A DNA stretch of 64,000 bases, from positions 36,744,792-36,808,791 of the forward strand of contig OW387135.1 in NCBI GenBank assembly GCA_936440205.1. The letters are read 5' to 3'. Numbering within the stretch: the stretch's first letter is position 1; each line of letters starts with the position of its first letter. The DNA is from Lepidonotus clava. Its lineage: Eukaryota > Annelida > Polychaeta > Phyllodocida > Polynoidae. Of the stretch, positions 36,464-49,593 are shown piece after piece. A program made the translations under genes and the position numbers. The notes beneath the pieces were generated by a model. That model was not told the DNA's origin and made no database searches. It worked only from the letters and a program-made list of their open reading frames with translations.

Positions 36464-37545
36464 CGCTGTTAAAACAATTATTTTAGAATCTAAGCACCTT
36501 CTTAAACATTGTGTTGCATCCAGTTTTGAAACTCTTGGTGTTTAGGGTTTAATATTTAGAAATGTGTGCTGTTAAGGTGTTTACCCTCAAAGTGTTTAGT
36601 TCCTATATGTGTTTATAGTCTAAAAGGCTTAGGATTTATTTGATGTTTGGCAAATAATCTTTAGCTTTGAAAAAGTATTTAGACTATATGACACCTAAGT
36701 CAATGAAACCATTTTCTTAGGTAATTTTCTCAGAAAGCATTTTTAAATATTATGCACCTGCAATTCAGAGAGGAAAACATATTTCCTGGCCTGAGTTGAT
36801 AACAAAAAGGTAGAATCCAAGCCTGGAGTTAAGCCTCTATTTTCTCAAGAATTTGATAAATATTTTTTGGGTGATAAAATAAAGAAGCACCTTAGAGGTC
36901 GTCCTGGGGTGGCTGTATGACCCATGTGGATTGTATGAACCTCGAACTTCACCCTCAGTATGTGACGATCCCCTATGGGTCATACAGTCACCCTCGGATT
37001 TTATAATGAATTTATTTAGAAAAAATCTCTAAGAACTACAGAGCATTGTCATAGTGGCACCTGGTGGAGAACAGATTAACTACAGACATGGTAAATGAAG
37101 GTGGCTCTGGCCATGCAGTTCGCCAGCCATATTCAGGACCTAAAGGTGTATTTCCCCTCCTCAGATCAATGCATCCCCCTTTGACTTTTAAACCAAACTT
37201 TATTTAGAGCACCATTAGCTTTTATTTATGAAAACAGTGTCTAGTTTGCAGTGTTTCATATCTGTGGTTTTATGTTTAGAAGTAGCAAGTGTTTAGGTTC
37301 TAAACACTTGCAATTTCATGTGTTTAGATTTTAGAGCAATACATGTTTTGAGGTTACAAGCATTTAGGTTTTTAACACATGTGATTTCTTGTGTTTATAT
37401 ACTAGACATATGTATTTTATACATGTTTAAAAGTTACAAGAGTTTAGGTTTTAAATACGTGAGAGTTTATGTGTTTATCTAGATTCTAAATAATTAATGT
37501 TTATGCCCTAAACATGTTTAAATTCTAAACGTCATTTTTACAGTG
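36464..37545. mobile_element. Non-autonomous element rich in TGTTTAG repeats
   Basis: The left edge CGCTGTTAAAACAATT and, on the other strand, the right edge CACTGTAAAAATGACG are related inverted ends, both followed by TTTAGAAT words. The interior repeats variants of TGTTTAGGTTCTAAACAC on both strands, so it can fold extensively. No coding frame is seen. Flanking dinucleotides (TG and TA) do not match exactly, so the duplication is unproven. Confidence 0.45.
36907..36993. repeat. Hairpin nested in the TGTTTAG element
   Basis: GGGTGGCTGTATGACCCAT pairs with ATGGGTCATACAGTCACCC with a single mismatch over 19 bases, around a loop of about 50 bases. It resembles a small foldback insertion. Confidence 0.6.
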
Positions 37546-40500
37546 TAGTGCCACCTGTTTAGCTGAGATGATTGCTTTATTTTGTCTTTCCCCCGACTCG
37601 GCAGGGGGTTGTACATTTCCTGTGTACGACTGGCGTCCCCCTTAAGACAGGAGAAGATTGTAGGATGTATGGCCACCTACTGCTTCTTGCTTTGGAGGCC
37701 CTGTATAGGGGTCGGGGTGTTTGAAATTAAAGCAAGCGCTTGTAGGCCTACATCGGACGTACTAAGTCCTAGGTGCTGGCATTGGGTATTCAGAAAGCAG
37801 TTAGAAAGCTAGTGCGATGTTCCTATTACTGGCGGGGACAGCCAGGTAGTATGTGGTGTGTTAGCAATATATGGATCCAGGAAGCAATTAATATGAATAT
37901 GTTGGGATAAGACAAAATGACTCTGGTTGATGTTTCATTTATGTAGTAGGAATATTAGCGTATTATGAGCGGGATGTACTGAATAATGGCAATATCATAA
38001 ACCCGCAATTTCCATTCGTCCATCATAGGATGGAAAGCTAAACTGTGTGAAATCTATGTTTTATGGTACTCACAGTGTAAAAATTGCGTCAAATCACCTA
38101 AATGTTGCAATTGGCTTATTATTTGTTTAAAATGCATCAATTTTTGATGCACATATTTTCTATGATAAAATAACACTATTTCACAACAAAATACAAACCC
38201 ACAAGAAGGTTTAATTTTAATTGAAATAAACAGCACTGTCATACAACTAATGATTATTATTTATACGAATCTATCAAGCAAACAAAGTAACTGTATACCT
38301 AGAGAATGCAGGAAGCCTTAGTTGAACTGGTCAACACTATGAAAAAGTAAACTGGTCAGCCTCCCACGGATTATACCTAAACGGTCCAGTGAGACCCGCA
38401 CGGGGGCGGTCTGGTCAGTGCTAGTTACCAGAAGAGGTTTAGTAATCGGCCAATCCGGACTTTAATTTGGCATTGTGTGGACGGGGTGGTCCGGGGGGAA
38501 TGAGAGGTGCATGGATACTGACCCTAAGCTGGACCTTACCTGACCCCTTCTAACCGAAACTCTTATGGAAACTGTCCCGTTGGGACCAGGCGGTGCAGCT
38601 AAAAGTACCCTTAGGACCACAACAGGAATTATACCCATTGCCCCGCTATTGTACCCATTGCCCCGCAGTCTTGTGAAGAACTTGTGTATTTTGTATTCAT
38701 ACTGAATTACTTTATCATATCAGATGAGTGGGATAGTGTGAGCAATATTATCTTTAGGCCCTATAATTATTCAGTTTGTGTCATATAAAACCCGACCTAT
38801 GTAACTGATAGCAGTAGTGTCTAATTTGAAACCACCAGATGTTTTCCTTAATGAACTAACCACAAGTTGCCAATCTTAGGTCTCATTAATGATTGAGGCG
38901 GGCTTCTTTGGCGGGGTAACCATAGACGGGGGTTGCAATTCCGTCGTCCTGTCTGTCTGGTCGGAGCGAGGTACCTAGGGCTCAGCTACCTCTTCTCAAT
39001 AATTCAGACTTAACAAACTTTCTTCGCAGTCAACACATGTATTAAATGTGTCTGACGTGGCTTCTGGAGGGTGGGACTCAGCACGATAAACACGGCCCCA
39101 AATTAAAGCGAGGATTCGAGGAAAACAGAATTAACTGACGTGTATGTTTGTGGTCTCCTCACTTAAGATATAGTCATAGGCAAACATGTCTGTTTGTAAA
39201 CCACATAAAAATGTGTTTCTTTTCATCAAGGCGGAATAGCACAAAAGGACCTTGTAGGCGTTCTCTACTTGTAATTGGACCTCCTCAGCGTTATGGAATC
39301 ACACATAAGTGGTTTTGACGTCCATGATAATGTTTTTCTTTGTTTCCATCCCCTTCCACCCCCCTCCGACTAACTTGAGGCCGCTGCAATTGACGGCGGG
39401 GTGTTCTTTGAACGCTCCCAGCTTAGAGCAAACACTTGGTTAAGTTTGAAATGGATTAAAAGGCAAATACGTGATAGGGTTTGTATTGTTCGGTTGTCGA
39501 AATGTGACGGTTGACTACATCTACAGTGTGACGGAGGTTGACGGGTGAAAGCACAGGAAACACTCATTAATGAAAAATATAATTGTATTTGGAACATGAA
39601 AGTTTTTTTTATGTAGTAGGCCTACATAAGGGTTCAAGAACTACTTTTTTTTAAACTGATTTAGTGATATAGGACCTGTCTTCGTGATAATTGAAACAAG
39701 AAATACAGTCTCCCTAGACTTTGTAAGGCGGAAATGATTACTTTATTTGGTTAACATTTCCCCCCCCCCCTTTATTTTACAGTGTATCGTTCGTTTATAA
39801 GCATGTATTATATTTCAGGATATTTTGAAAATAAGAAAATTGATTGATTCGAAATTAGTTAAGCCAATACGAAAAATGACTATTAACACAAAAGGTGTGG
39901 AATATTTGCGAATGTATTTTTCTTTGATGTTAAGGTGAACATGAGTGTAAATAAGCAGCAATTTTTGATTGGATGTGTGTAATATGATAACACCATAGAA
40001 TATAACATTATAATTTTTCATTTATAATCCTCTAAGAAGAGCACTTACTGTAAGTGAAATGAAACGAAGCAATTTAAAGAGGAGAGGAGAAGGGTGCCTT
40101 TGAGCACAGGGGTGGATATTACACACGATTTCCCCACGATTTCCAAAAGGAAGGGTCATCATAATAATTCTAATAAGAACTAAAACGGCGTGCATTCGCA
40201 TGCACGTGTGCGGCATTTTTCCTGTGTTTGTGGTTTACTGGTTTAGGGGTCAACCAAAAAGCCAAATCCCCAATTGGCAGACAAACAACACCGACAAGTG
40301 TTATACAGCGGCCGACTGATGTGTCTTCTGAGGAATCACTATGTTTGGTGACTGTATTGAGATGCTCTCACCAACCAACCGCCAGCGACATCAGGAGACT
40401 ATGATCTTTTAATCCTGAGAGCCTGATTTTAGTGGAGATGTTACTTGTGGGTGGTAAACCTTGTTAAAAGTGTCGAATTTGGAAGGCATAGTTTAAACAA

Positions 40501-40641
40501 CAATGTCAAACTATGGCTAGTTTGTTACCCGCCATTCTAATCGGCCGCAGAAATGCTCAATTCGTCGGTCTGTGGAAACGTCCATAAAAAAAAGTGAGGT
40601 TTTGAACATCGGTGGTCACCACATGCACCTTGTTTGACTGA
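37546..40641. other. Gene-free stretch
   Basis: No gene is visible in about 3.1 kb. Patches of higher GC occur at 38380-38640 and 38880-39000. Simple C and T runs occur at 39762-39775. Confidence 0.4.
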
Positions 40642-41422
40642 AGCTGGTGATCCACGTTGCGACATTTCCTGAACCGATGAAAAAAAGAAATAGCCAACCG
40701 ATTTTAGGACCGATTTTTTTTTGTCGGTCCTGAATCGGTTTGCCAATTAACCTGTCGGTCCTGAAATCGGTCCAGAATCGGTCCAGAATCGGTCCTACAC
40801 CCATGATCCACAGTGGAGATGAAAATTGGCAATTTCCTTGAATCCTGGATCACAAATTGATAGGAAAACAGTGGAAAAAAAATCGGTTCATTAAATTATG
40901 AATATTTTGGAAATATTTTAATACTTTATGACTAAATATGGTCAGGAGGATCACATATATATATTATTTAATCTTTTTGATTGATAGTAAGTAAAAAAGT
41001 AAAATACTCATCTTACAGCATTAAAAAAAATATCCCACGAAAGAATATTCATTTTTATACATATTGGTAACATTTTCGTTCTAATATACTCAAAAATGAT
41101 TGAAATAATATGAGGAATACATAGGCATAATCAAATCGGTTCAGAATCGGCCCAGAATCGGTTCCAAATTATTAAACAGGTTTAATAATTTCGTCGTACC
41201 AAAATCGGCTGGAAATCGGCTGGAAATCGGCTGGAATAATTTAGTCTGACTTGTGTCGGTTGGAAATCGGCTGGAAAAAATCGGCTGACATGATCCACGT
41301 TGCGATATTTTCCAAAGTGAACCGATTTCCAGCCGATTTCCAGCCGATTTCCAGCCGATTTCCAGCCGATTTTGGATCGGTTGGAAATCGGTTCAATTTT
41401 GTCGCAACGTGGATCACCGCCT
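40642..41422. mobile_element. Harbinger-like non-autonomous element with ATCGG repeats
   Basis: Left edge AGCTGGTGATCCACGTTGCG and right edge, on the other strand, AGGCGGTGATCCACGTTGCG are inverted ends of some 36 bases running into GAACCGAT. The right edge is followed by TTA and the left preceded by TGA, close to a TWA duplication. The interior is made of AATCGGTCCAG and CCGATTTCCAG repeats and has no gene. The ends resemble those of the large Harbinger element (AGGCGGGTCCCCACGTGGCG), so mobilisation by a related transposase is plausible. Confidence 0.6.
41288..41419. repeat. Internal foldback inside the ATCGG element
   Basis: TGATCCACGTTGCGA at the left and TCGCAACGTGGATCA at the right bracket four CCGATTTCCAG units and their near-complement, forming a strong local hairpin. 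Confidence 0.7.
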
Positions 41423-42169
41423 TTAAGGCCATGATCCACGTTGCGATTTTGGACCGACCGATTTTCTTCTCATGCATTTTTCACATATTTGTCTATATTT
41501 TCATATGATACGTAAGCTGATAAATATGTCCGTGTTATCATGGTCTATCAATACAATATTCATAATCATTTGGTGCTGCTCATTGCGTTTAGGTATATAT
41601 AAACGTACAGTTCTATGCATGGTTTAACGTGCAATCTGAATTTATAAAATGATACTATTAGCCATTGATCTCATTGGGCTGTATGGATTTTTATATTAAA
41701 GTGTTAATAAAGAGAGATTGCCCGGAATCTAGTTTAGAATTAAAATAATTCTCTGTTAATTTTGAGCCACCTTTTTGAGATCAATACAGTTTGTTTAATA
41801 TGGATATGTAATTTTGGTTTTATAAGTTGAATAGCACGACTTAAGGTAAGGAAACAATATTCCCATATATATGCTATAATTATAGTCAAATCCCCCATTT
41901 ATTTATTTCTAGGTCTAGCTATCTAACTACTAGATAACTACTAAGATCCAAATATCTGTATTTCAGAGGAATGAATATGATTATGATTGTGTTACCCAAA
42001 ACATATTAAAGTACATGTTATTTCAACATTAAAGCCATGCAATCGTTTTCAATCAGGTACCTGTCAATTGCCATTGTAAATAGGTAAAATAGACGATTGC
42101 CAAGTCATTGTACCAAAGGGACTTTGAGCAGAGCAAATGATAAACATGTTGCTCTTTAGCCCTAAACTC
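41423..42169. other. Gene-free stretch with one more ATCGG-family end
   Basis: A further element end, ATGATCCACGTTGCGA, starts near 41431 and continues as TTTTGGACCGACCG, but its partner end is not seen. The rest to 42169 is AT-rich without a gene. Confidence 0.45.
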
Positions 42170-42480
42170 TGCCAGCTGCAGTTCTTTCTGCCCAAGAAAT
42201 GAGGATTTGGTGCACCCAGGGTAATCACATTTATTAATGCTTATCAGTATATCATTTTGTCATTATCACCTGATTTAATGATTTATTAGATTAGATGCTG
42301 TTACCCACCAGAGGCCAATAATTAATCTGCAGCTGAAAGAGTGCTGTTCGCTCCCCCCCCCCTTCATCTTAGGTTGGTTAATATGCATTAGTTAATCAGC
42401 TGCAGGTGAGGGGTCTATCAAGACTTACAACCCAACCAAGATGTAATTTACCGGTGACCTTCTGCGAGCATGTTGTTTGG
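42170..42480. promoter_or_regulatory. Enhancer-like cluster of TAAT and CAGCTG sites
   Basis: Three CAGCTG E-boxes (near 42172, 42332 and 42399) and many homeodomain TAAT words, with a POU/HNF1-like TATGCATTAGTTAATC, lie in 310 bases. Paired homeodomain and bHLH sites are typical of developmental enhancers. There is no coding signal. Conservation would have to be shown. Confidence 0.35.
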
Positions 42481-44822
42481 TTGGTCTGTTCCTCACTATA
42501 ATGTTACCGAAAAGTAGGTAATTATTGATGGGGTCTAAATACTTAGATAATATTATGTTTAGATTCTTTATAGGAGAGTAAGAGAACAGACCTCAACAAA
42601 TGGTTATGATTATATTTGGAGCAGATCTAGATGAGGTTAAGACTTTTAAAACCAAATTGTATTGCTATAGTTACCTTCATAATTAGAAGGTTAATATTCT
42701 AACCTGAAAAGAACATCATTGTTGCATTTGGCATTCGGTCAGGGCATAAACAAATCCAAAAGAGAATGCTATCATTATGTTATTAGGTGAGGGTGAGGCT
42801 ATACATTCAAAAATGTAACATAGATGCCTGGTATATGTGACGCCAGATATTCACGCCACAAGAACTTAACTGTCAGGCGTTTGTCCGCAGTGGCGTTTTT
42901 CGGAGCCTTCAAAAATAAGCATACAATGAGAACACAACAATTAGAATGAAGAACAGCATCACTGCAACGTTAATGTAACTTAGCCTTAGGGCTAGTTGGC
43001 AATTACTATTAATATTCGCAACACATACTGATAGAGATCGTTTTACTAACATTGCTCATGGAGGCTAATCTTCATGTCGAAACGGCCGTTCAAATTACTG
43101 AAAGCACCATAAGTTTCTTGCTTTTTATCACAACTATAGGCTACGTTAGAAGTCTGATCTAAAGACTTCTGAGTAGTATATATATGTGGCAAGTGTATAC
43201 TTATAGCGTTTTACTCCATGTAAATCTGCAAATACAAAGAGAAGAGCATTCGAAATATGAGAACCACAAGGAGTTATTTGACATGTGCTTGGTTTGGTTT
43301 GAATCTGTGTTCTCTCGTATGAAGCTTCGAGTTACACAGAAAGGGTTGTTCGACCCATGACAGAACCTCAACCCTTGCACGACCTACTTTATCAGCAATC
43401 TTCACAAGTTACCTGATACAACGACAATGGGGCTCCAGCGGTCACCAGTGTGAGAGGAAGCCCGGCCATCTAGCGAATCACAGCAACACTAAGCGGTCAG
43501 ATCTGTCGGCCCAAAAGCTTTAGTTTGGAGCAACGTTTCGTCCTATGTTCTTCCAAACCGTTTCAGGAATGACATAGGCAGTAAACTATGGCTATCTTTC
43601 ACAACTTGCCACCCGACGGCATGTTTTTATGGTATTAAATCAATGTCATATCAAAAGAGTTTGTTTACAGCAATTGCTTCCTGAAGATCTCTAATGTTTA
43701 AAAGATCAATGACAAGTTATTTACAGGTATTGATATTGATCTTCAAATTACCTTGAACTATACAGGGGAAAAGGGGGAGTGCGCAGCAGGGTGAAATTTA
43801 AAAATAAACAAAATGTAATAAAAAGTGGTCAAATACAGTTTTCACGAATAGAAATGTCTTATTCCTGCTGGGAAATACTATCAATCATTTGGAGAAATTA
43901 GAAACATTAAGTTTTCATTATAATCGTTTTTAGCAATCACGTGATAGTCTTCCAAGGCAAATATGGATTTTCCATGCACACTTTACATTACTTTCACGCA
44001 ACATAATTATGTGTTGAACATCAAGGAATACCTTTCTGGTGTTGGACAGCAGTGCAACAATAACGTTTTCTTCTTTGATGGCTCTTTAGCGGCAGTGATA
44101 CCTTAAGACAGGTGATTTTCCACTTTGTGGTGTGCGATGGACATAATGTTATTCGAATGGTAAGAAATACAGGGTGGCTATGAAACCCTATGAAATGACT
44201 ATGTAATTTCTGCTGAAACATTTCTGATTTTGATAGATGCAGGCTATTTTGTTTATGTTCAAAACCCTAGCTTTACATGGCTAATGGAAAAAGCCGCCTT
44301 CATTAACTGATTAGCCTACAAGCTTGACCATAACGGGGTTGTCATGTTGATGCTTCTTTTTCCGGAGATGTCTTTGACGACCTCACCTCTTTACTCCCAC
44401 GCCTTTCTCTGTATATTCATGGCACAGCCGGCCCCTGTTGCTGACCACCGATTGCTTCAGGCAGGAAGCACGATACATGTACTACCAATTGACCACCACT
44501 CCAGGGGTGGAAATGCCGCACATTTCACACGCAGCATACCTTCGTGAAGACAAAAAGTGTTTTTAGAAAAAACGTCAGAGGTTTAAGTGACTTCTTCGAA
44601 AGGTCGATCATAGGTATGGTGAACCATTCTCAGAATAGGTTGTTTATTGGGGTTTAATGCCATAGCAACATCTAAGGTCATATCATGGCAAGAACACGGT
44701 TTGACAATCCTGTCTTGTGATGATCGAATCTATGGAATGAATCTATGAGAAGGTAGATACCATACCCCTACATATTTACTGAGGCAGATGTTCTTTTATG
44801 TCATTGTGCCTGGTCCCAGAGT
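42481..44822. other. Gene-free stretch
   Basis: No gene, RNA gene or clear repeat in 2.3 kb. Confidence 0.45.
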
Positions 44823-45017
44823 CACACTGTTAAAAAAAACTGTAAGTTTGACAGTAATATACTGTAAACCTCAACAGTATAATACCATATTTTATTTTAC
44901 GGCTATCTACCATAATATCATTGAAATTTACAGTATAGCACTGTATTTATTACGGAAATTAGGCTCACAGTAATATACCGTATTTGGGAATTGTATATTG
45001 GTATGGAAAAGAAAAAT

Positions 45018-45089
45018 GGACACTTTGGGATTAGAACCCACATTCTCCACATTCAAGGCAGAAGCCTAACCAACCGAGCTAACTTGGAC
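45018..45089 (-). pseudogene. tRNA-like segment, degenerate
   Basis: On the minus strand an A-box TAGCTCGGTTGG and a B-box-like GGTTCTAATCC sit at tRNA spacing, with a T-stem that still pairs. The acceptor ends do not pair, so it is a decayed tRNA or a tRNA-derived SINE head, and the anticodon cannot be trusted. Confidence 0.55.
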
Positions 45090-45238
45090 TGCATGCAGTG
45101 CACACTCTCATAGTCAGTACCAATGAGTAGGATCAGTACTTCTATACAGGTGTTCAACATTGCACAGACATTAGGTCAGTACTCTCATACCCCTACTTAT
45201 TCAGTTAAGTAGTAAAGCCAGGCACTGTCTACCTACAG

Positions 45239-45309
45239 GCCTCCATGGCTCAGTGGCAGAGCATAGGCTTCACATGTGAGAGATCCCGGGTTCAATCCTC
45301 GGCAAGTCA
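45239..45309 (+). pseudogene. tRNA-like segment, Val(CAC)-like, degenerate
   Basis: A-box TGGCTCAGTGGC, a loop TTCACAT that would present CAC, and a T-arm CCGGGTTCAATCCTCGG that pairs. The acceptor stem and most of the anticodon stem do not pair, so this is a decayed tRNA-like sequence rather than a working gene. Confidence 0.55.
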
Positions 45310-46090
45310 TTTCATCAAAATTACTACTATGCAGTAGTGGTACTATTAGTATTAGTGCTTTGCAGCATGTCCTCTGAATTTTTGGCCATGATTAGTAGAA
45401 TATCTTTTTCACACATTTAGGAATTTGGAATTTGTGATTAAAAATGTAGATCTTTAAGTTATTCTAGCGTTATTAAGATAATCACCTTATTGGCCTGCTA
45501 TTTTTGGTATGCCTAACCAACCAGAACACCCCTAAAACATTTACAAGATGTTTTAAAACACCTTTTCAGTAGGATTGATATGTAGACACCTTTTTAGTAC
45601 AAGAACTTTATCACCTATACCCCTGTAGGTTTTACCTACATCAATCAAACAACCCATGCAAGGCTAAACCAAGAAGGAAGGATGTACTTGGTTATTGGCT
45701 CCATTATCCTCTAGTGTGATTGCAGGAAAAATAAAACTTTCAATGTTGTTTACATTACATCCAGTGTAAACTCCATTGTATAGTACCATAGTATGTATAA
45801 CAGTATAATATTATTATTGTTGTTGAACTTAAAACGGTTTTAATCCGTAAGAATAAAAGTCCACTGTATGTATTACAGTATATTACTGTTGAACTTAAAC
45901 GGTTTTGATCCTTAAAAATGAAAGTCCACTGTACATTTTACGGTATATTACTGTTTAACTTAAACGGTGTTCACCTGTAAAAAATACGGTCAGAGAGAAT
46001 TACGGTCAGCCGTTAAATTTACGGTAAAAGTTCGGCAACATAGTTGCCAGTACTTTACCGTAAATTTGACGGGTTTTTTTTAACAGTGCA

Positions 46091-47158
46091 GGAACCGACA
46101 CACAACAGCCAGTAGCACAAGGCCTTTGATATCCCTGTCTGTCGTTGTCACGGGGGGGGGGATGCAGAGTGATGCAGGAGTTGAACACCGGCCGCCCGCA
46201 AGTGAGACCACTGTGCTAACAACTGCACCACCACGTGACTGTGGATGCTCAGATTTTCTCATTGTTGCCTTTACTTTTGAGATTCTTTTAGAATGCTTTA
46301 TTAATCAAAATATATATTTCTAGGAAATAAGGTTAACGTGCAGAGTTCTCTCAGCTGATGCTATCGCAATAACAAAGTAATTTCAAAATGCATATATATA
46401 ATTATATTCTTAATATCATCATAACAAATTCATTGTGTTTTTTCTGATATGCTTCTGATCACCGCAAGTCATCTTCGCTTTTTATTGTGTTCTTTGTTTC
46501 TCTGACTGTCGTTTGATGTATGGAATTATTATGGATGAGGATACTAGTATAGGGAACATTAATGTCTAATTCAATATAATGTACGCCCACGCCTCCCTCC
46601 CAAACGTAAGTAGATAATATTAACATAACTCCACGCACAGAAAACAAAAGAATAAACCTGGCCTCATTTGACGGTAATGGACATTTCATTCACCGCCTTC
46701 TCGACCCACCTGAGGTCGGCGCCAACTTCTGTGAGTATGACTCCCCCAGTCGCCCCCACTAATGCTCCATCGCCCCCATTCCACAGATGCCCTTCGCCCG
46801 ACACCAACCTCCGCCCCAAGACCGGTATGTACCGGACAAGGAGCTGGCCCACCACCTCCACGCCCTCACTATAGCCGGACCCCCAGTCCGGAGGGGCTAA
46901 GAGTCTAATTGGGGTCAGAAAAGCGGACGAGCTCTGTCTGACCTACACATAATGCATTGAGGATCACCTTTCCTATAATTATGAAAAGAGATAAGTAATA
47001 ATAATGTGGGTCGTTAGTAGACATGCGACACATAATTGTAAAAGACAGCCAGCGAGTGGGTACTTTTCCTAATGATTCTATCCAAGTTAGTATTTTCATC
47101 TGAAAAGATATTAATCGAATATAAACAAAATGCTCACTATTAAGAGACACCTTATTGC
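46091..47158. other. Gene-free stretch
   Basis: A GC-rich patch at 46680-46890 has open frames on both strands without recognisable motif. The rest is AT-rich. Confidence 0.4.
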
Positions 47159-47426
47159 CCTGTTTCCACCAACTGATTTTTCTTTGAACGATTCCAAAAA
47201 CACTCTAAAAATGGTCCCGATTTTTAAATCATCCAAGTAATTGTTTGGTGGAAACAAAATCGTTCGAAAGCCTGATCTCAACAGACGATTTTTGACCTTG
47301 TCTGATGACTAAAATGCTCCGCAGACGACAGACGAATCATTTGACATGCGAAATATTTTGGATGATTTTGGCTTGTTGCTTAATTTTTCTACACAATTCT
47401 TGCTTTCATCTTTTGGTGGAAACAGG
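47159..47426. mobile_element. Small inverted-repeat element (MITE-like)
   Basis: CCTGTTTCCACCA at the left and its complement TGGTGGAAACAGG at the right bound 268 bases without a gene. An internal GGTGGAAACAAAATCGTTCG repeats the end motif. No matching target duplication is visible, so the superfamily is open. Confidence 0.55.
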
Positions 47427-49593
47427 AAACCTTCAGACAAATCAGTAAATAACAAATATATGATAAAATAAGATAAATATCAGATGACGAATAAAATCAT
47501 ATATGCTTTCATAATAAATTAAGCCCTCATATAGCTTCCAAAAATATGGTGAAGAAAATGACAAAACTATACGTAATAACACAAGTAAATACTACCCTTA
47601 AAGTCTCTGACGTCTAAGATCGTGTACTTTTGCAAAAGGAGAAGTGGGGCTCTAGTCCATCCATCGGTTTCTTCCTTCATCTCCATAGTGTCAGTCACAC
47701 ATATCGGTGATTAATCAATGTCTGAGACAAGACGGATTAGCTTATCTCTACAGCCAATCCCCTCCCCCTACCGCCCCTCAAGGGGCCGCGCGTCGCTCAC
47801 ACTCAGACTACAAAAGCCTTTGATCAATGTATATTTTAATGTCCTTTTTAGGTCTGTAGGGGATTCTGATTCTTCACTAATCAAGCCTAAACCAAAGTAG
47901 AACTTAAAAACCTAGGCTTTGACATCGACAGGCCCAGGGAGTGATCACTGCCTGTATTTTTCTCGGCGTCTGACAGTTTACCTTCAAAGTCACCTTGTGG
48001 TGTGACTAGCGGTTACAAGCTGGCTTTGAAGCTGTGACATGGGTACTCCAGTCCTGAGGCATATGACCACTAATTTACGTGTCAGTTTTCACTTAGATAA
48101 AACTGGGTTAAGGGGGTGATCCACAACGCGATTTGCCTATGGACCGATTGTGGATCTATCTCCGAAATCGGTTTGGGAAAAAGTTGTATACTCACGCAAA
48201 GTATGTAATTGATTATGGTATTCCACATGGCTGGTCTTCAATAAATGGAAATTGGACACTATTTCCAAACAGACAAACTGTGTATGTTAAGAGAATCTAT
48301 TTGAATGTTATCTTATCATGGATCATCGGCTCAGAAACAAAGAGTTGTGATCTGAGATAGATCTTACGTAATTTTGGATCGGCACATAATATGCGTGAAT
48401 CTTTTTCGTCAAGTTAGATATTAATATTAATTACACATGCGAATGTTACAGTTGCATGTCCGGTAGATATGTTATTATCGTAAGCAGGCAAACTATTATT
48501 CTGATAGAGTAGTGCATCGCAGGGAAGTGCAACACATGAACCTAATAAAAACCAAATTATACCAAATGCTATGTAACCATTGCATGGTAAGAGTAGCTGC
48601 TAATTGATCCGACAATGTGGTACCCTGCATTGGCACTTAGAGGTTAATCGGGACCTTAGTTTACAGTTTACTTTGAAGGAATAAGAGCTTAGGCATTGTC
48701 AGGATGTGCAGGTTTGGACATTGTAGCATTTATAAACTTACGATCCTCTTATAGACAAGTTTCTCTGTAGTTATTCAAGCTGAACTTCTTTTTAAAGAAC
48801 AACGGAAAGAAGTGGACTGCAAAATTATATTTGCTAGAAGATCAATAATGAAAGGAAGACATATTAGAAGATACATGTAGTATACTCTGAAGATTCGAAT
48901 TGTAATAGCCACCTCGTCCCTGTAAGCTATATACTTTCGAACAATAACCAGTCAACACAATAGTACTGTATTATAATACATCCTTTTGTTACCTCTTAGC
49001 GTAATCCTTCTGAAACTTTATCTATAGTAAGAGATCTGATTGATTTCCACATAAACATTGATGATGCAAGGAATATAGGCCTAATAACAATTAGCATAAC
49101 TAATAATTCTATACAGTCAATTCACCAGTAAAGTTCCAAGTTTCATGAACCGAGGTGACTAGAACATCTTCAAACATAAAACGAGATTGAGTGGAACGCT
49201 TAATCATGAGGCAGACAGCAGCAGAATGCCTTGTTCCTTTTTTAAAGTTCTTTAAGTGGAACTAATTATACTGATTTCAAAAAAGATCTCATTGCTCATC
49301 TAAAGGTAATCGCAAGTGTGTGCCGCCCTCAAAAAGATGCAATAAAGAAATGCAATGCAGGCAAGTGAATGCATCTTGAGACCCATGCAACTCAGTTCTT
49401 ATCAGCTCGCAGGGAAATGTAAAAGTGACACAAAGGTCAAGCATGGGAACTCTGAGATAAATAGCGTCTCGTCTGCATACAATATGGCGGTGTGACCTGT
49501 AGAAACTCCTCGGTCCCCTCATGCCAAGCGCACGGCTTCTGAGGTCGTCCCTGAGGTCAGATATAACAAAAAGCCGACCAAGAAGGCCTATTA
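47427..49593. other. Gene-free stretch with one Harbinger-like end
   Basis: At 48108 the bases TTA are followed by AGGGGGTGATCCACAACGCG, a further variant of the ATCGG-family end, then CGATTGTGGATC and AATCGGTTTGGG. Its other end is not found. The rest shows no gene. Confidence 0.4.

Larger units (their letters stand above)
44825..46088. mobile_element. CACTG-ended non-autonomous DNA element, 1264 bases
   Basis: Inverted ends start CACTGTTAAAAAAAAC on both strands and run on into TTTGACAGT/TTTGACGGG-like words. The dinucleotide CA flanks both sides (44823-44824 and 46089-46090). The subterminal parts repeat ACAGTATATTACTGT-like words. CACTG ends with a two-base duplication fit the EnSpm/CACTA group. 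There is no transposase. The centre carries two tRNA-like segments on opposite strands. Confidence 0.65.
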
